NCBI GenBank assembly: GCA_003482455.1 | Contig: DMYW01000017.1 | Location: 12,209-61,374 of the forward strand | Length of the DNA stretch: 49,166 bases | Direction: 5' to 3' | DNA from: Rheinheimera sp. | GTDB taxonomy: Bacteria > Pseudomonadota > Gammaproteobacteria > Enterobacterales > Alteromonadaceae | Shown: one piece after another, positions 8,256 through 17,669 of the stretch | How the letters are laid out: every line of letters starts with the position of its first letter | Position numbering within the stretch: the first letter of the stretch is position 1 | Notes under the pieces: generated by a model | Database searches by the model: none | What the model was told of the DNA's origin: nothing | The model's input: the letters and a program-made list of their open reading frames with translations, nothing else | Program-made: the position numbers and the translations under genes

Positions 8256-9971
8256 CTAACGCAGGCAATCCCACTCATTTAACTGCTGAATATGCCTTAA
8301 GCGGTCCCGCTGCAGGCACATCGCTTCAAACACATCGCTGAAACTGCGGTTTTGTACGCCTAGTTGCGGCAATGCCAGAGCTGCTTGGCTGAAAAATTCG
8401 TCTTGTTGCTGCTGCCACGCAGGTCCCCACCAATTAAGAATGAGGTCTTTGCTTTGCATTAACGTGGCAGAGCTAGGTAAGCGGTCTGATTTCTGACCAT
8501 TGGCTTTCACCGTGGCAGGTAGCAAATTCCATAAATCATTGTTCGGCCAGCGAGCAAATGGAAATGCATGATCAACGGCATAGGCTGAAGTTTTCAGAGT
8601 GCTGCCAGTCCAAACACAATGCACCGAGCGCTGTTGCTGTAATTCTTGAACCCGTTGCCTGACGCGTTCCGTGCTGCGTTTAGGATCGTCAAACGTCAGC
8701 GCTGCCAGCATATCTATTGGACTACGTGAATTATTCGCGGCCCAACTTTGCATCAACAAAACCCACTCGTTCACCAGTGCAGGTTCTATCCACACGCTAT
8801 AACGGACCAAGTTGTCCCAAATTGCTTTGGGCAGTACAAAACGGCCGAAGCTTGTTAACGTTGGCAGGTTTAAGATCATCGAGTCCTGCAAAGAGACGCG
8901 CTGAACTTCAACCTGAAATACTGCGGCGTCGCCACAGGGAATGGTGATGTACTTGGCAGGCATGTCACGAATAGTCACTGCGATTTGACGCAACGTACGC
9001 TGTAAGGCATGTGCTGACGCACCTTGCCACTTCGAACCCACATAAAAATCATTGTTACCATACTGACCTAATGCGCGCCAACCGTCGTCTTTAATAAACC
9101 CCAAACCCACTTTGGCATTGGCGTTTTGAAAGAGTTGGTATTGCTCAACCAGCGGTCGGTACAATTTAAGCCAGTACAGCGCAACAAGCCCAAGTGGCAA
9201 CACAACGCTGTCATCTGTTTGTTCCAGAACCGCGCCCGGATGCCCTTCGGCAATGCGTAGCAAAGCTCGCAATAGGCCAAGTTTGTAACTCGACGACTTA
9301 TTGTCGTTAATCACAATGTGCCGAAGTAATGAAAATGCGCCGCTACCATCATCAGGTAACCGCAACACGACGGTCTGCCATTGCACGTCGTTGCGGCCTA
9401 ACTGATCTTGCTGTGCGCCCCCTTCAAAATGCAGTTGTAAACCAAGTTGCCTTCCCTGCTTTTGCAATTCATCTGTAGAAACCGCGAACGCCTCACGGCC
9501 ATCGGTAAAGCTGCCAAGACGTAAAGTAATCACCAACAAACCGCCCGGCGCCAACAAACCAGAAAGTTTCCGCAGCGCCCGAGCCCGCTGGCTTGGCGCC
9601 AAATGCATCCACACCGCCGACACCAAAATCAGCTGATACTTCTGTTGCAGGGCATGCAACTGACTAAGTTCGGGTAACGTATCATCGAGCCACCGAACAT
9701 GGCACCGATACGTGGAATCTTCCTCTAGGTATTGAATCGCACTCTCACGCAGCGCCGCCGCCGGTTCTACGGCAACGACGTCCCAACCACGCGCAGCCAA
9801 AAACCGCGCATCACGGCCAGACCCCGCCCCAACATCCAGCGCCAACCCAGCAGGCACTGACTCCAACAAATGCAACCACTGCGCATGCACTTGCTCTGCT
9901 GACACTTGCTCATACTGAGCAAAGAACTCAGGGGCGCGTTGGTTATAGATGTTGATGTTGGTGGACGACAT
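8256..9971 (-). CDS. SAM methyltransferase-HNH nuclease fusion
   Basis: A 571-aa two-domain protein. Residues about 35-200 are a class I SAM-dependent methyltransferase (motif I LDVGAGSGRDARFL, then an acidic-end strand VVAVEP). A central region about 210-450 begins with HIVINDNKSSSYKLGLLRAL, typical of the helical part preceding HNH domains in defence-linked proteins. The HNH-type site lies at about 466-500: DHAFPFARW, then WNLLPA and nine residues later N-x-x-K-S-D. Methyltransferase and nuclease in one chain suggests a modification-dependent or self-protecting restriction factor; this is inference. It is the last gene of the defence island, 85 bp after mcrC. The best Shine-Dalgarno (GGAT) is distant from the ATG. 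Confidence 0.82.
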   Translation of the reverse strand: MSSTNINIYNQRAPEFFAQYEQVSAEQVHAQWLHLLESVPAGLALDVGAGSGRDARFLAARGWDVVAVEPAAALRESAIQYLEEDSTYRCHVRWLDDTLPELSQLHALQQKYQLILVSAVWMHLAPSQRARALRKLSGLLAPGGLLVITLRLGSFTDGREAFAVSTDELQKQGRQLGLQLHFEGGAQQDQLGRNDVQWQTVVLRLPDDGSGAFSLLRHIVINDNKSSSYKLGLLRALLRIAEGHPGAVLEQTDDSVVLPLGLVALYWLKLYRPLVEQYQLFQNANAKVGLGFIKDDGWRALGQYGNNDFYVGSKWQGASAHALQRTLRQIAVTIRDMPAKYITIPCGDAAVFQVEVQRVSLQDSMILNLPTLTSFGRFVLPKAIWDNLVRYSVWIEPALVNEWVLLMQSWAANNSRSPIDMLAALTFDDPKRSTERVRQRVQELQQQRSVHCVWTGSTLKTSAYAVDHAFPFARWPNNDLWNLLPATVKANGQKSDRLPSSATLMQSKDLILNWWGPAWQQQQDEFFSQAALALPQLGVQNRSFSDVFEAMCLQRDRLRHIQQLNEWDCLR

Positions 9972-10056
9972 GGGTGCGTTTAAATCCTTTTACCGTTTTA
10001 TATGACTCACTAAATTGCTTGTGAAACTTACAGCGAAATTTGCCACATGCGCATGA

Positions 10057-11340
10057 TCAACTCGATAGCCATAAGTTACATTCATCTGTTTCCAAATCAT
10101 ATGGAACAACGTGTAACTTCAACTGATTGTGATACTGAAAACAAGGCAATACCGAGGTAAAAGCTGCATGTTTGGGATAGATAAGAAACATCTCGCCAAT
10201 ACCCTGCAGATACTTCTGACCGTAGGCGAATAGCTGATACATGTCAGTTTGGTTTAGGCCGTATTTCTGTTTCGTATTGCCTTGCGTCTCGTCTAAGAGC
10301 TTCCATTTTGTATCTATAACGGACACTACGCGTTGTTTTTCATAGATGACGATATCTGGCTTTAACCTAAACCAATTTTTGCCGTTATGGCTGGTTAAGC
10401 TCAAACTCCAAACTTGTGATTTGAGATGCAAATTCGATGGCAGTTTGCGGGACAATTGCCTTGCTACATACTTTTCAAACAGCTGCTCCATTGGAAACAA
10501 AAAGGACAACCCTTTGTGCTGGCCTACCATCGCTATTGGCGATTGATAACTTAGGATCAACTCGCACCATGGCTTCAAAGGCCGATAATGGGCAATACTT
10601 CGGTCATCTTTCCAAGCTTTGAAATCAAGCGAAAAATTGCTCGACTCATTAATGTCATGGAATACAAATAACAACTCGCGCGCCAATCGTTGATTTGCAC
10701 TTGAACTTGACCACTTCAGTATTTGTTTCAACGCCGAATGTAGCAATCTGTTTTCGGCCCTATCAGGACTGAAAACATCATGAGAGACATGAAAATAATG
10801 CTGGCGACCTGGTCGCTGATTAATTTGCTTGGCGACTTGTAATTGGCCCTTTAAAAAGGGCGATTGGCGATCTAAGCGCTGATATTCACTGCGAACCCCA
10901 TGACGAACCAATAACACAACTGCTTGCAAAAAATGACTGATGAGTAGTTCATGCAACGGCTGCTTAAGTAATTGGAGGTGTGACTGTTCAAACTGCTGCA
11001 GTGTCAAATTTTCAACTGCCGCGAGCATTTTAATGAGAACTTTACGCGCATCTGCTAGTTCGCTCAGGTCACTCGATGTTTTAGGCAGGATCTCAATGCG
11101 GGTAAGGCATGGAGTTTCTAGCACTCCAACAAAGTTGACCACCTGCAAAGCAAGAGCTTTGCCGTGTCGCTTTACTCGAACCAGCTCTTGCTGCTTCTCC
11201 CCAGTGCCAAGGCCGTTCGCCATTAACCAATCAAAAGCACTTTTAGGAACGGAATGACAATCAATGCTGCAATGTTCACCGCCATTGATCAATAAGCCAT
11301 ACTCTCGAATAGTGACGTTATTCACTTTCGAGAGCATCAT
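10057..11340 (-). CDS. mcrC: McrC-like nuclease subunit of a type IV restriction system
   Basis: A 427-aa protein with the McrC layout: an N-terminal beta-rich domain (about 1-110), a helical middle with the RPGRQHYFHVSHDVFSPDRAENRLLHSAL block, and a C-terminal PD-(D/E)xK nuclease with KPDIVIYE, then VIDTKWK at about 332-350, supplying the D...D-x-K metal site. McrC stimulates McrB GTP hydrolysis and cuts DNA containing modified cytosines. The gene overlaps the end of mcrB by 23 bp, with AAAGG inside mcrB as its ribosome-binding site, so the two are translationally coupled. Two consecutive ATGs are possible starts. Confidence 0.92.
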   Translation of the reverse strand: MMLSKVNNVTIREYGLLINGGEHCSIDCHSVPKSAFDWLMANGLGTGEKQQELVRVKRHGKALALQVVNFVGVLETPCLTRIEILPKTSSDLSELADARKVLIKMLAAVENLTLQQFEQSHLQLLKQPLHELLISHFLQAVVLLVRHGVRSEYQRLDRQSPFLKGQLQVAKQINQRPGRQHYFHVSHDVFSPDRAENRLLHSALKQILKWSSSSANQRLARELLFVFHDINESSNFSLDFKAWKDDRSIAHYRPLKPWCELILSYQSPIAMVGQHKGLSFLFPMEQLFEKYVARQLSRKLPSNLHLKSQVWSLSLTSHNGKNWFRLKPDIVIYEKQRVVSVIDTKWKLLDETQGNTKQKYGLNQTDMYQLFAYGQKYLQGIGEMFLIYPKHAAFTSVLPCFQYHNQLKLHVVPYDLETDECNLWLSS

Positions 11341-14053
11341 AAATACCTTTATAGGCCTTTGGATTCAACAAAGCCGGCCTATTGCGAATATATGGCCTAA
11401 CACCATTTGCGCCCCAATCATTACCCATCAAAGTAGCGACAGCTTCATCCGTAAATTTTTCATGAAAGAACTTTAATGATTTGTCCTTTTTGAGATGGTC
11501 ACCAAGCACTTGCCCTACTCGCTCCCAATCCTCGAAAAAATACTCTTCTAGCAACGGCAAAATCTCTAGCTCAAATATACGGGCTAGCCGCTCGATAGTC
11601 GGATCATCTTTCAGTGGCATAAAAAAGCTATGACCAATGGTGTGCTCACGGTCATATAGCAATTCGATGCGTTGATTAATGGTTTTCAGTAATAGCGGGA
11701 AATCAATATCTAAGCAGTCGATATCGTCCAACAATGATGGCTTTGGCATCATTTCAACAAACTCAAACCTACGACGCAGCGCTATATCGACCTGGGCCAA
11801 CGATTTATCCGCAGTATTCATCGTACCGACAATGTACAGATTTGATGGCACCGAGAATCGTTCCTTTGAATAGGGCAACTTCACCGCGAGTGATTCGGCA
11901 CCGCCCGCGCGCTTCGATGGCTCAATTAAAGTGATCAACTCGCCGAAAATACTTGAAATATTACCCCGGTTTATTTCATCAATTATCAGCACTCGTTTAT
12001 CAGTAACACCAGTAAAAGAAGTATCAATGCCGTATGTAATCAATATCTCAACCAAAGGGGCCAACACATTTGGGTAACCATTTACGATATATTTTTCTAA
12101 CGCTGAATCGTTTATTCGTTCAAAGACCTGTTTTGAACGAATATCTTCAATCGATATTTTATTGGCTTTCACTAAAGTGATCAGTTCATTGATTATGACC
12201 CTTGGCATCGGCAATAAACTACCGTTGGGCTTGCGCAAAGTGATGAGCTCTGCCGATATCGATTCAACGATATACGACGCAACCTGAGATCCGATTGAAA
12301 CTGCTGATGTCTTGCTAGTTTGGCCGCTGTTTCCTGCAACTAAATCTTGGAGTTTTGCGGATTTGAGCACAGGTTCACGCAAGCGATAAAGTGTCATTTG
12401 AGATAGGTTTTTGCTAAACAACTCATCTACTGGTAAAGATGGTTGATATACACGATGCCATACAACTTTGCGAAGTTGACGATAACTAACATCATCGACC
12501 AACTCTGGAGCAAACTCATAATCACCTGTAACTTCACCAATCGCCCTAAATCTACGATTACCATCAGAAACCACTATTAAATCGCCGATAGACATCACAT
12601 TCTTAAAATAATGAACCGAAGTTACGCGGTAATCATTGCTCTCGTTCTCGATTTGCACACCCTTTTGCTTATAGATGTCGATGACACCTTGCCGATCTTT
12701 CCCTGTAGTAAAATCGATGTCATAGCCATAACCAAGCAGCACATAGCCATTTTCAATGCATTGCTCGTAAATAAATGCATCTTCACCTTGTGTGTCACCC
12801 AGCGACATTTTCCATACTTGGCGCCCGGCAATGTCGATATGAGAATTCGTTTTTACTTGAGGTAATTCTGGCCTTAAACTACCTACCGCACACATTCTTT
12901 TGAATATGCCATCTTCAATGTCATAGGTGACTTGGCCATTCTCCGTGTTGTTTGCCTTCAAGCCTTCAACAAAGTCTTCGTAGCTAAAGCTCTGGTGAAA
13001 GGTGACAAATCCGATTCTGTTTTTTTCTACCAGCTCATCAAAGCGCGCTTTGATTAAAGAGCGATCAGCACCATGCCTTGATAGATAATCGGGATCGACA
13101 ATTTCAAGTGCTGTATTAATAGTGTTATAGGTTTTACCAGTTCCTGGCGGACCATAGAGGATTCTGTTAAGGCTTTGAGTGCTGGTTTTGATGACATTTA
13201 CTTGGTAGAGCTTACTTGGCTCCGTGACACCTTTCACAACAGTTTGCTCTGCATTTTTCCACTGACTCTTTAACGGCTCGACATAGTAATCCAGCTCTGC
13301 GGTGCCAAATTCCTTCTCATATTGTTTCCGCAGTTTTAGTAATTCGCTATCAATCTGGAAAGCAGAAAACTTACTAATCTGCTTATTGGGGATGCCTGCC
13401 AAATTCAGCAAAATTGAACGGCGATCTGTCTTACCAAAAATTCGTTCATTAAAATCCGGGAAAAACAGAAAAAGCAGCATGTGGCGTAATTGCCGGCTTT
13501 CATTTTCAGGAATTGCTTCAAGCCATTTTGCAAACAGTAGATGGTCGTTAAACAGCTCAACCCTTTGCTCTGGGCTAAGTTTTAACAGTGCGCCGGTCAT
13601 CCGGATACAGTAGTTTAATTCACGCCACCGTCCGGTGTTATAGGCAGTGCCAGCACTACCAACTCCCGATAACGCAACATCGGACAAGTACTGTGCGCTA
13701 ATAGCCGGATCTATCTGAAGGCCACTCCAGGATATGACACGTTCAATACTTTGGCGTTTTGACGTTGGTCCAGTATTGCTTGGGCATAAAAACATTAACC
13801 ACAGCATTTCAGCAGCCAGAATTTTTACCTCAACGGCTGCACTGGCTAATTGCCCCTCTAACTTTTGTAAAAAGTCGTCATCGCCTTCATCCGGGTTATC
13901 GATAAAATAATGAGCAAATGAATCACAGTTTGTAGCTGTCCATACCGGCAAATCCGTGAACAACGATTTCCCATCCACTAAACAACGCTGCTGAAACTGT
14001 TTTGCGTTTTCAAGCAACACCATTGGATTTTTTTCACCACAATACCTGGCCAT
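11318..14053 (-). CDS. mcrB: McrB-like AAA+ GTPase with inserted EVE-like domain
   Basis: A 911-aa protein. The N-terminal roughly 280 residues are a helical target-recognition region unlike the E. coli McrB DUF3578 domain. The AAA+ motor follows: Walker A GPPGTGKT at about 300, FVTFHQSFSYEDFVEGL, Walker B LIIDEINRG at about 688 and the McrB signature GTMNTADKS with ALRRRF. Between Walker A and B, residues about 400-535 (VWKMSLGDTQGEDA... to VVWHRV) look like an EVE/YTH-fold module, which in related systems reads modified bases. Type IV restriction of modified DNA is the expected role. GAGGGA lies four bases before the ATG. Confidence 0.92.
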   Translation of the reverse strand: MARYCGEKNPMVLLENAKQFQQRCLVDGKSLFTDLPVWTATNCDSFAHYFIDNPDEGDDDFLQKLEGQLASAAVEVKILAAEMLWLMFLCPSNTGPTSKRQSIERVISWSGLQIDPAISAQYLSDVALSGVGSAGTAYNTGRWRELNYCIRMTGALLKLSPEQRVELFNDHLLFAKWLEAIPENESRQLRHMLLFLFFPDFNERIFGKTDRRSILLNLAGIPNKQISKFSAFQIDSELLKLRKQYEKEFGTAELDYYVEPLKSQWKNAEQTVVKGVTEPSKLYQVNVIKTSTQSLNRILYGPPGTGKTYNTINTALEIVDPDYLSRHGADRSLIKARFDELVEKNRIGFVTFHQSFSYEDFVEGLKANNTENGQVTYDIEDGIFKRMCAVGSLRPELPQVKTNSHIDIAGRQVWKMSLGDTQGEDAFIYEQCIENGYVLLGYGYDIDFTTGKDRQGVIDIYKQKGVQIENESNDYRVTSVHYFKNVMSIGDLIVVSDGNRRFRAIGEVTGDYEFAPELVDDVSYRQLRKVVWHRVYQPSLPVDELFSKNLSQMTLYRLREPVLKSAKLQDLVAGNSGQTSKTSAVSIGSQVASYIVESISAELITLRKPNGSLLPMPRVIINELITLVKANKISIEDIRSKQVFERINDSALEKYIVNGYPNVLAPLVEILITYGIDTSFTGVTDKRVLIIDEINRGNISSIFGELITLIEPSKRAGGAESLAVKLPYSKERFSVPSNLYIVGTMNTADKSLAQVDIALRRRFEFVEMMPKPSLLDDIDCLDIDFPLLLKTINQRIELLYDREHTIGHSFFMPLKDDPTIERLARIFELEILPLLEEYFFEDWERVGQVLGDHLKKDKSLKFFHEKFTDEAVATLMGNDWGANGVRPYIRNRPALLNPKAYKGIYDALESE

Positions 14054-14130
14054 TGGTCCCTCATTAATCTATTGAAGCGATATAGAAAACTGAACGTCTT
14101 TGCGTTCTGTGTTCGCTGTTTTAAAACTTT

Positions 14131-15006
14131 CTACAGTGGTTTTTGCTGCGCTTGGCTTTCAAGGATAAATAATTGGTTTATCAGTAAAAACTCTCGGATA
14201 GCATCGTCAATCGACGTTTGATTTTCTTTGTGCGCACGGCTGTTACGGTAAGCCATGTACACACTGCTAAACAACGTCGCTCTGCCCCGTGTTTCTGCAT
14301 CTGGTAGCTCAGGCCAATAGAGTGGCGCGTCGTTATTAAGAAATGCCTGCGAAAATAATTTGGAGCCGCTTTCCCCCTCCATACCCGTTCTTTTTCGGAT
14401 AAGGTCTTCTAAGCGGCGATAACCCGTCATTAGATTGGCATCTGGGTTGTCAAAAAAATCAATGGCCAGATCCATAATGCGGTTATCAATCAGTGAATAA
14501 GGGATGTTTTTTGCGAAGAGCGCTTTAACCACATTGTCATTGTAGGAACCTCGCTCATCCTCTCTCAGCAAGATGTAGTCGTAATACCTGGTAGGTCTAA
14601 CTGGCTGCAATGTCTCAAACAGCTGCACGTCAGCGAGTGTTAAACACGAACTATCGACTCTTTGGATAAAATCCGCATCTACTGCATATTCTTCAATGTC
14701 GATATTGTGTCGGCTCAGGATCTGCAAAGCACTGGACAACCCGCGTGGGCCTTCACCGCCATACCCCGATGTGAAACCTGATTTAATGACAATAGGGTCA
14801 CTTGTTTCTGGCCACAATAACAAGCAATGCGTGCCGCAGTTAGAGCAGCTATCGACGTCGGACAGCAAAAATGCTCTTGTGATGATGTCACCACCCGCTT
14901 GAATAACCATGGTAAGTGCGGTTAAGCATCGTGCTGTTATCCCTGCGGTCCCGAAATATTCAATACCGGCGAGGTCTTCAATTTTTAGTTTTTGATTACG
15001 AAACAT
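14131..15006 (-). CDS. TIGR02391 (Ymh-type) family protein
   Basis: A 291-aa protein. The C-terminal 130 residues show the Ymh (PF09509/TIGR02391) pattern: YRRLEDLIRKRTG, GSKLFSQAF, GRATLF, and the closing YMAYRNSRAHKE with its conserved R-N-x-R-A-H. Such proteins are common beside restriction systems, and the RNxRAH motif resembles HEPN-type R-x4-6-H RNase sites, though nuclease activity here is inference. The N-terminal half carries GFTSGYGGEGPRGL and a Cys pair (CSNCGTHC). It sits between the HNH gene (46-bp gap) and mcrB (77-bp gap), all in one direction. The ribosome-binding site is weak. Confidence 0.75.
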   Translation of the reverse strand: MFRNQKLKIEDLAGIEYFGTAGITARCLTALTMVIQAGGDIITRAFLLSDVDSCSNCGTHCLLLWPETSDPIVIKSGFTSGYGGEGPRGLSSALQILSRHNIDIEEYAVDADFIQRVDSSCLTLADVQLFETLQPVRPTRYYDYILLREDERGSYNDNVVKALFAKNIPYSLIDNRIMDLAIDFFDNPDANLMTGYRRLEDLIRKRTGMEGESGSKLFSQAFLNNDAPLYWPELPDAETRGRATLFSSVYMAYRNSRAHKENQTSIDDAIREFLLINQLFILESQAQQKPL

Positions 15007-15052
15007 AATTAAACAAAATCCATTTTATTAAAACTAACAAACTTGATTAACT

Positions 15053-16183
15053 TTACAGCGAAAAACCCATGTTATTGAGTAGCGCAATACCTGCTTGCTT
15101 TGTAACAGGGATAGGGTCAGGTTTAATTGCCTGAAGAATACTATCTAGCATCGCATCACTAACATCCGACAGTGTTGCCAATAGATTCGCCTGATGAATA
15201 TATTCTCGCTGTTGAGTTGCCTCATTAGCAAGGTCAATTGCCTTCTGAAGTAAGATAGCTTTTTTTCCTGCCATAGTTGGTGCACCTACTATGGCAGCAT
15301 GGTGCCCCCTAAGCCATGCAACATAATGAGCATTTAAACGTGCAGAAACGCGTTCTTTAATTTTATAGACTCTATTCCACGACTGGTGGGCCTCATCTAA
15401 CTCATCTTTTAATTCAACAACCCAGGGCTGGTCAGCTGCTAACTTCTCGCTTACAAATTTGAATTTCAAACCCAAAGGGGGCGAACTATCAAAAGGATGC
15501 TTCGCTTTCTTACGACCAGTTGTATCGCAATTGCATGGATCAATACTGCCTTTTGCTTTTGAATTGCATTGATAACAACAAGGTATGAGGTTTTGAAAGT
15601 TTACAGCAGCAAACGGGTACTTTTCTTTGGGTAAGTAGTGATCATAGGCTGGGCGCCATTTGGTTCTAGAAGTATTTGGTAATTGCTCTTCGTACTCCTG
15701 AATACCACAAAAACAACAAATTGAACCATTTACTCTTTTGAACGCTAGGCTATGATCATACAGTGTACTGTTATTGTTTCCGTATTTTTGAATCGCCAAA
15801 TTCTTTATTTGTACGTTTTTCAAACCACTTATATATAAATATTCACCAAGAGATTTCAGTGCTTTTTTAAAGCCATCTGGATAAACTGAAAAATCGATAA
15901 TTGCAATATGCCCCTGACAAAGACGTTTTGTCCGCTGATGATTTGCGTACATACGCTTGAGTCTATTTCTTTGTTGAAAATTGAGATTATTTATTTGAGA
16001 AAACACTGCCCTAAATTTACTTTCTATTGCATTTTTAGGGTTGTCGTGAACAGGAATAAAGTCAGCAGGAAACAGGCTTGCTTTTCGGTACTGAGACAAA
16101 GAAACTGCTCTATTAATAAAATGCTTCAGTACTTCATTGAGATAAACCATATTGGTATCGACAGGCTCAATCGGAAACAGCAT
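15053..16183 (-). CDS. HNH endonuclease, PtuB-like partner of the ATPase
   Basis: A 376-aa protein. The nuclease core, at about residues 155-222, has CCFCGIQ, then YDHYLPKEKYPF, AVNFQNLIPCC and CNSKAKG, that is, a zinc-supported HNH fold with catalytic D-H and N. A DHYLPK-type motif and partnership with an upstream SMC-like ATPase resemble PtuB of Septu systems. The ATG at 16183 (AAAGGA seven bases upstream, inside the ATPase gene) is preferred to a TTG at 16201. The gene overlaps the ATPase end by 17 bp, so the pair is coupled. The HNH domain is central rather than C-terminal, and the helical N-terminus is long. Confidence 0.85.
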   Translation of the reverse strand: MLFPIEPVDTNMVYLNEVLKHFINRAVSLSQYRKASLFPADFIPVHDNPKNAIESKFRAVFSQINNLNFQQRNRLKRMYANHQRTKRLCQGHIAIIDFSVYPDGFKKALKSLGEYLYISGLKNVQIKNLAIQKYGNNNSTLYDHSLAFKRVNGSICCFCGIQEYEEQLPNTSRTKWRPAYDHYLPKEKYPFAAVNFQNLIPCCYQCNSKAKGSIDPCNCDTTGRKKAKHPFDSSPPLGLKFKFVSEKLAADQPWVVELKDELDEAHQSWNRVYKIKERVSARLNAHYVAWLRGHHAAIVGAPTMAGKKAILLQKAIDLANEATQQREYIHQANLLATLSDVSDAMLDSILQAIKPDPIPVTKQAGIALLNNMGFSL

Positions 16184-17669
16184 CAAAAAGTCCTTTTTCA
16201 AGCATGATTATCAACAGTCGCTTTTCAAATGAATCCCCAAAATCACTTTTTAGAACATCGATTTTTTGTTTATTTGTTAACTTCCCCTTGATTACATCTT
16301 GTAATGCAGCCCTTGCAATTTCTGCGACCAAACCTTGCATATCGAACAATTCTTTCAACAATACATCGAAAGAGGCACCAAAAGTTTCATCTATCAAGGG
16401 TTGATAGTTAACGCCTTTGCCATCACGGTTTCTTGTAAACTTAAATACATTCCGCTTTTTACATGCAGAAACTAGATAAGGTGAGTGCGTTGAAATCAAA
16501 AACTCTGAACTTTTCTGCTTAACTTCCAGTAAATCGTCCATAGCAAGAACAAACTTCGCACGCCATGCGGGGTTGAAATGGCTCTCAGGTTCATCCAATA
16601 GAAACAAAGTATCTTGCTTTGCAAGGTAGACCAATGATGTAAACACTTGAATAAACTGGTGCTCTCCATCGCTTAGATTCAAATAGTGAGTTTCTGCTAG
16701 CGGACTATTGACCAACACTTTTAGTTCAGTTTCAGGGATCAGAAATACCTGATGGGATCTGGTTTTAGTGCTGGAAATGAGATTTAAGCTGTAAAGCTCG
16801 TAAAGCCGTTCGAAGAAATCTTGACCAGACCCAAACTCAGATATAAACGCTTTTTTGCTTTGTTCACACAGAAAAAAATCAAGCTTAACAATACGTCCTT
16901 TACCCTGTTCAACACTTGATGACATTAATGCGCAACGCTTTAGCTTTTCTATCACTTGTTCCATACGCTGCGACATCACTATTCTTCCTGAATCGTCATC
17001 CACGATAATTTGGAACGACAGCAATTGCTGTAAATGGATGAACTCTTCAAATTTTTCTAGTAACTTAGTCGTTGATGCAGCAGATGGTAAATTGCCTTGT
17101 CCATTTTTCCCGGCAAAAATATACGCTGTAAGTAAAAGTAATTTGGTCGAATCTCGATCAAGAAACAATGTTCGAGAAAGGTCCCGACTACCTTTACCCC
17201 CTTCATTCATTTCCTGTAAAACCCGGCCAAATTCTCTTTCGCGAAGCTCATGAAATAACGTACTAATTGTCTCGTTATTACCTGAAGAGTAGCCAACAAT
17301 ATTTGACGGCATCACTGATTCCAGATCTTCTGGCGCCAATTCGTTACCATCACACCTAACTATCAGTGTTTTACCAACGCGCCCTTCGATTACTACCTCT
17401 TTGTATTTGCTTGATGGTAATAGTTGGTACTCAAAACGGAAATTTGCAGTTACTGTAGGTTTTTTTCGATTTGTATTTCGCCACAATCGATCCATCTCAA
17501 AAAATATCTTTGCCAATATCTCTAGCAATTTGGACTTACCAGAGCCGTTTAAACCAACAAAACACAAGGGCTCCAGCACATTTGATTCGTGACGTCCATT
17601 ATCAAAGTTAAAATCATAAGCCTGTAATGAATTGGCTGGATCTCGGTATTGCAGGCTAATTAACTTCAT
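16167..17669 (-). CDS. Restriction-associated AAA/ABC ATPase, PtuA-like
   Basis: A 500-aa SMC/OLD-type ATPase. Walker A is GLNGSGKS at 39-46; an ABC-type signature, LSDGEHQ, at about 331 precedes Walker B FLLDEPESHFNP at about 355; the histidine switch is STHSPYLVS at about 393. This order matches the 'restriction system-associated AAA family ATPase' type (TIGR04435) and PtuA of Septu. It starts with an ATGA overlap on the hsdS stop and is followed by the overlapping HNH gene, so it is translated as part of the hsd operon. Such ATPases typically sense a phage cue and license a partner nuclease; that role is inferred. Confidence 0.87.
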   Translation of the reverse strand: MKLISLQYRDPANSLQAYDFNFDNGRHESNVLEPLCFVGLNGSGKSKLLEILAKIFFEMDRLWRNTNRKKPTVTANFRFEYQLLPSSKYKEVVIEGRVGKTLIVRCDGNELAPEDLESVMPSNIVGYSSGNNETISTLFHELREREFGRVLQEMNEGGKGSRDLSRTLFLDRDSTKLLLLTAYIFAGKNGQGNLPSAASTTKLLEKFEEFIHLQQLLSFQIIVDDDSGRIVMSQRMEQVIEKLKRCALMSSSVEQGKGRIVKLDFFLCEQSKKAFISEFGSGQDFFERLYELYSLNLISSTKTRSHQVFLIPETELKVLVNSPLAETHYLNLSDGEHQFIQVFTSLVYLAKQDTLFLLDEPESHFNPAWRAKFVLAMDDLLEVKQKSSEFLISTHSPYLVSACKKRNVFKFTRNRDGKGVNYQPLIDETFGASFDVLLKELFDMQGLVAEIARAALQDVIKGKLTNKQKIDVLKSDFGDSFEKRLLIIMLEKGLFDAVSD

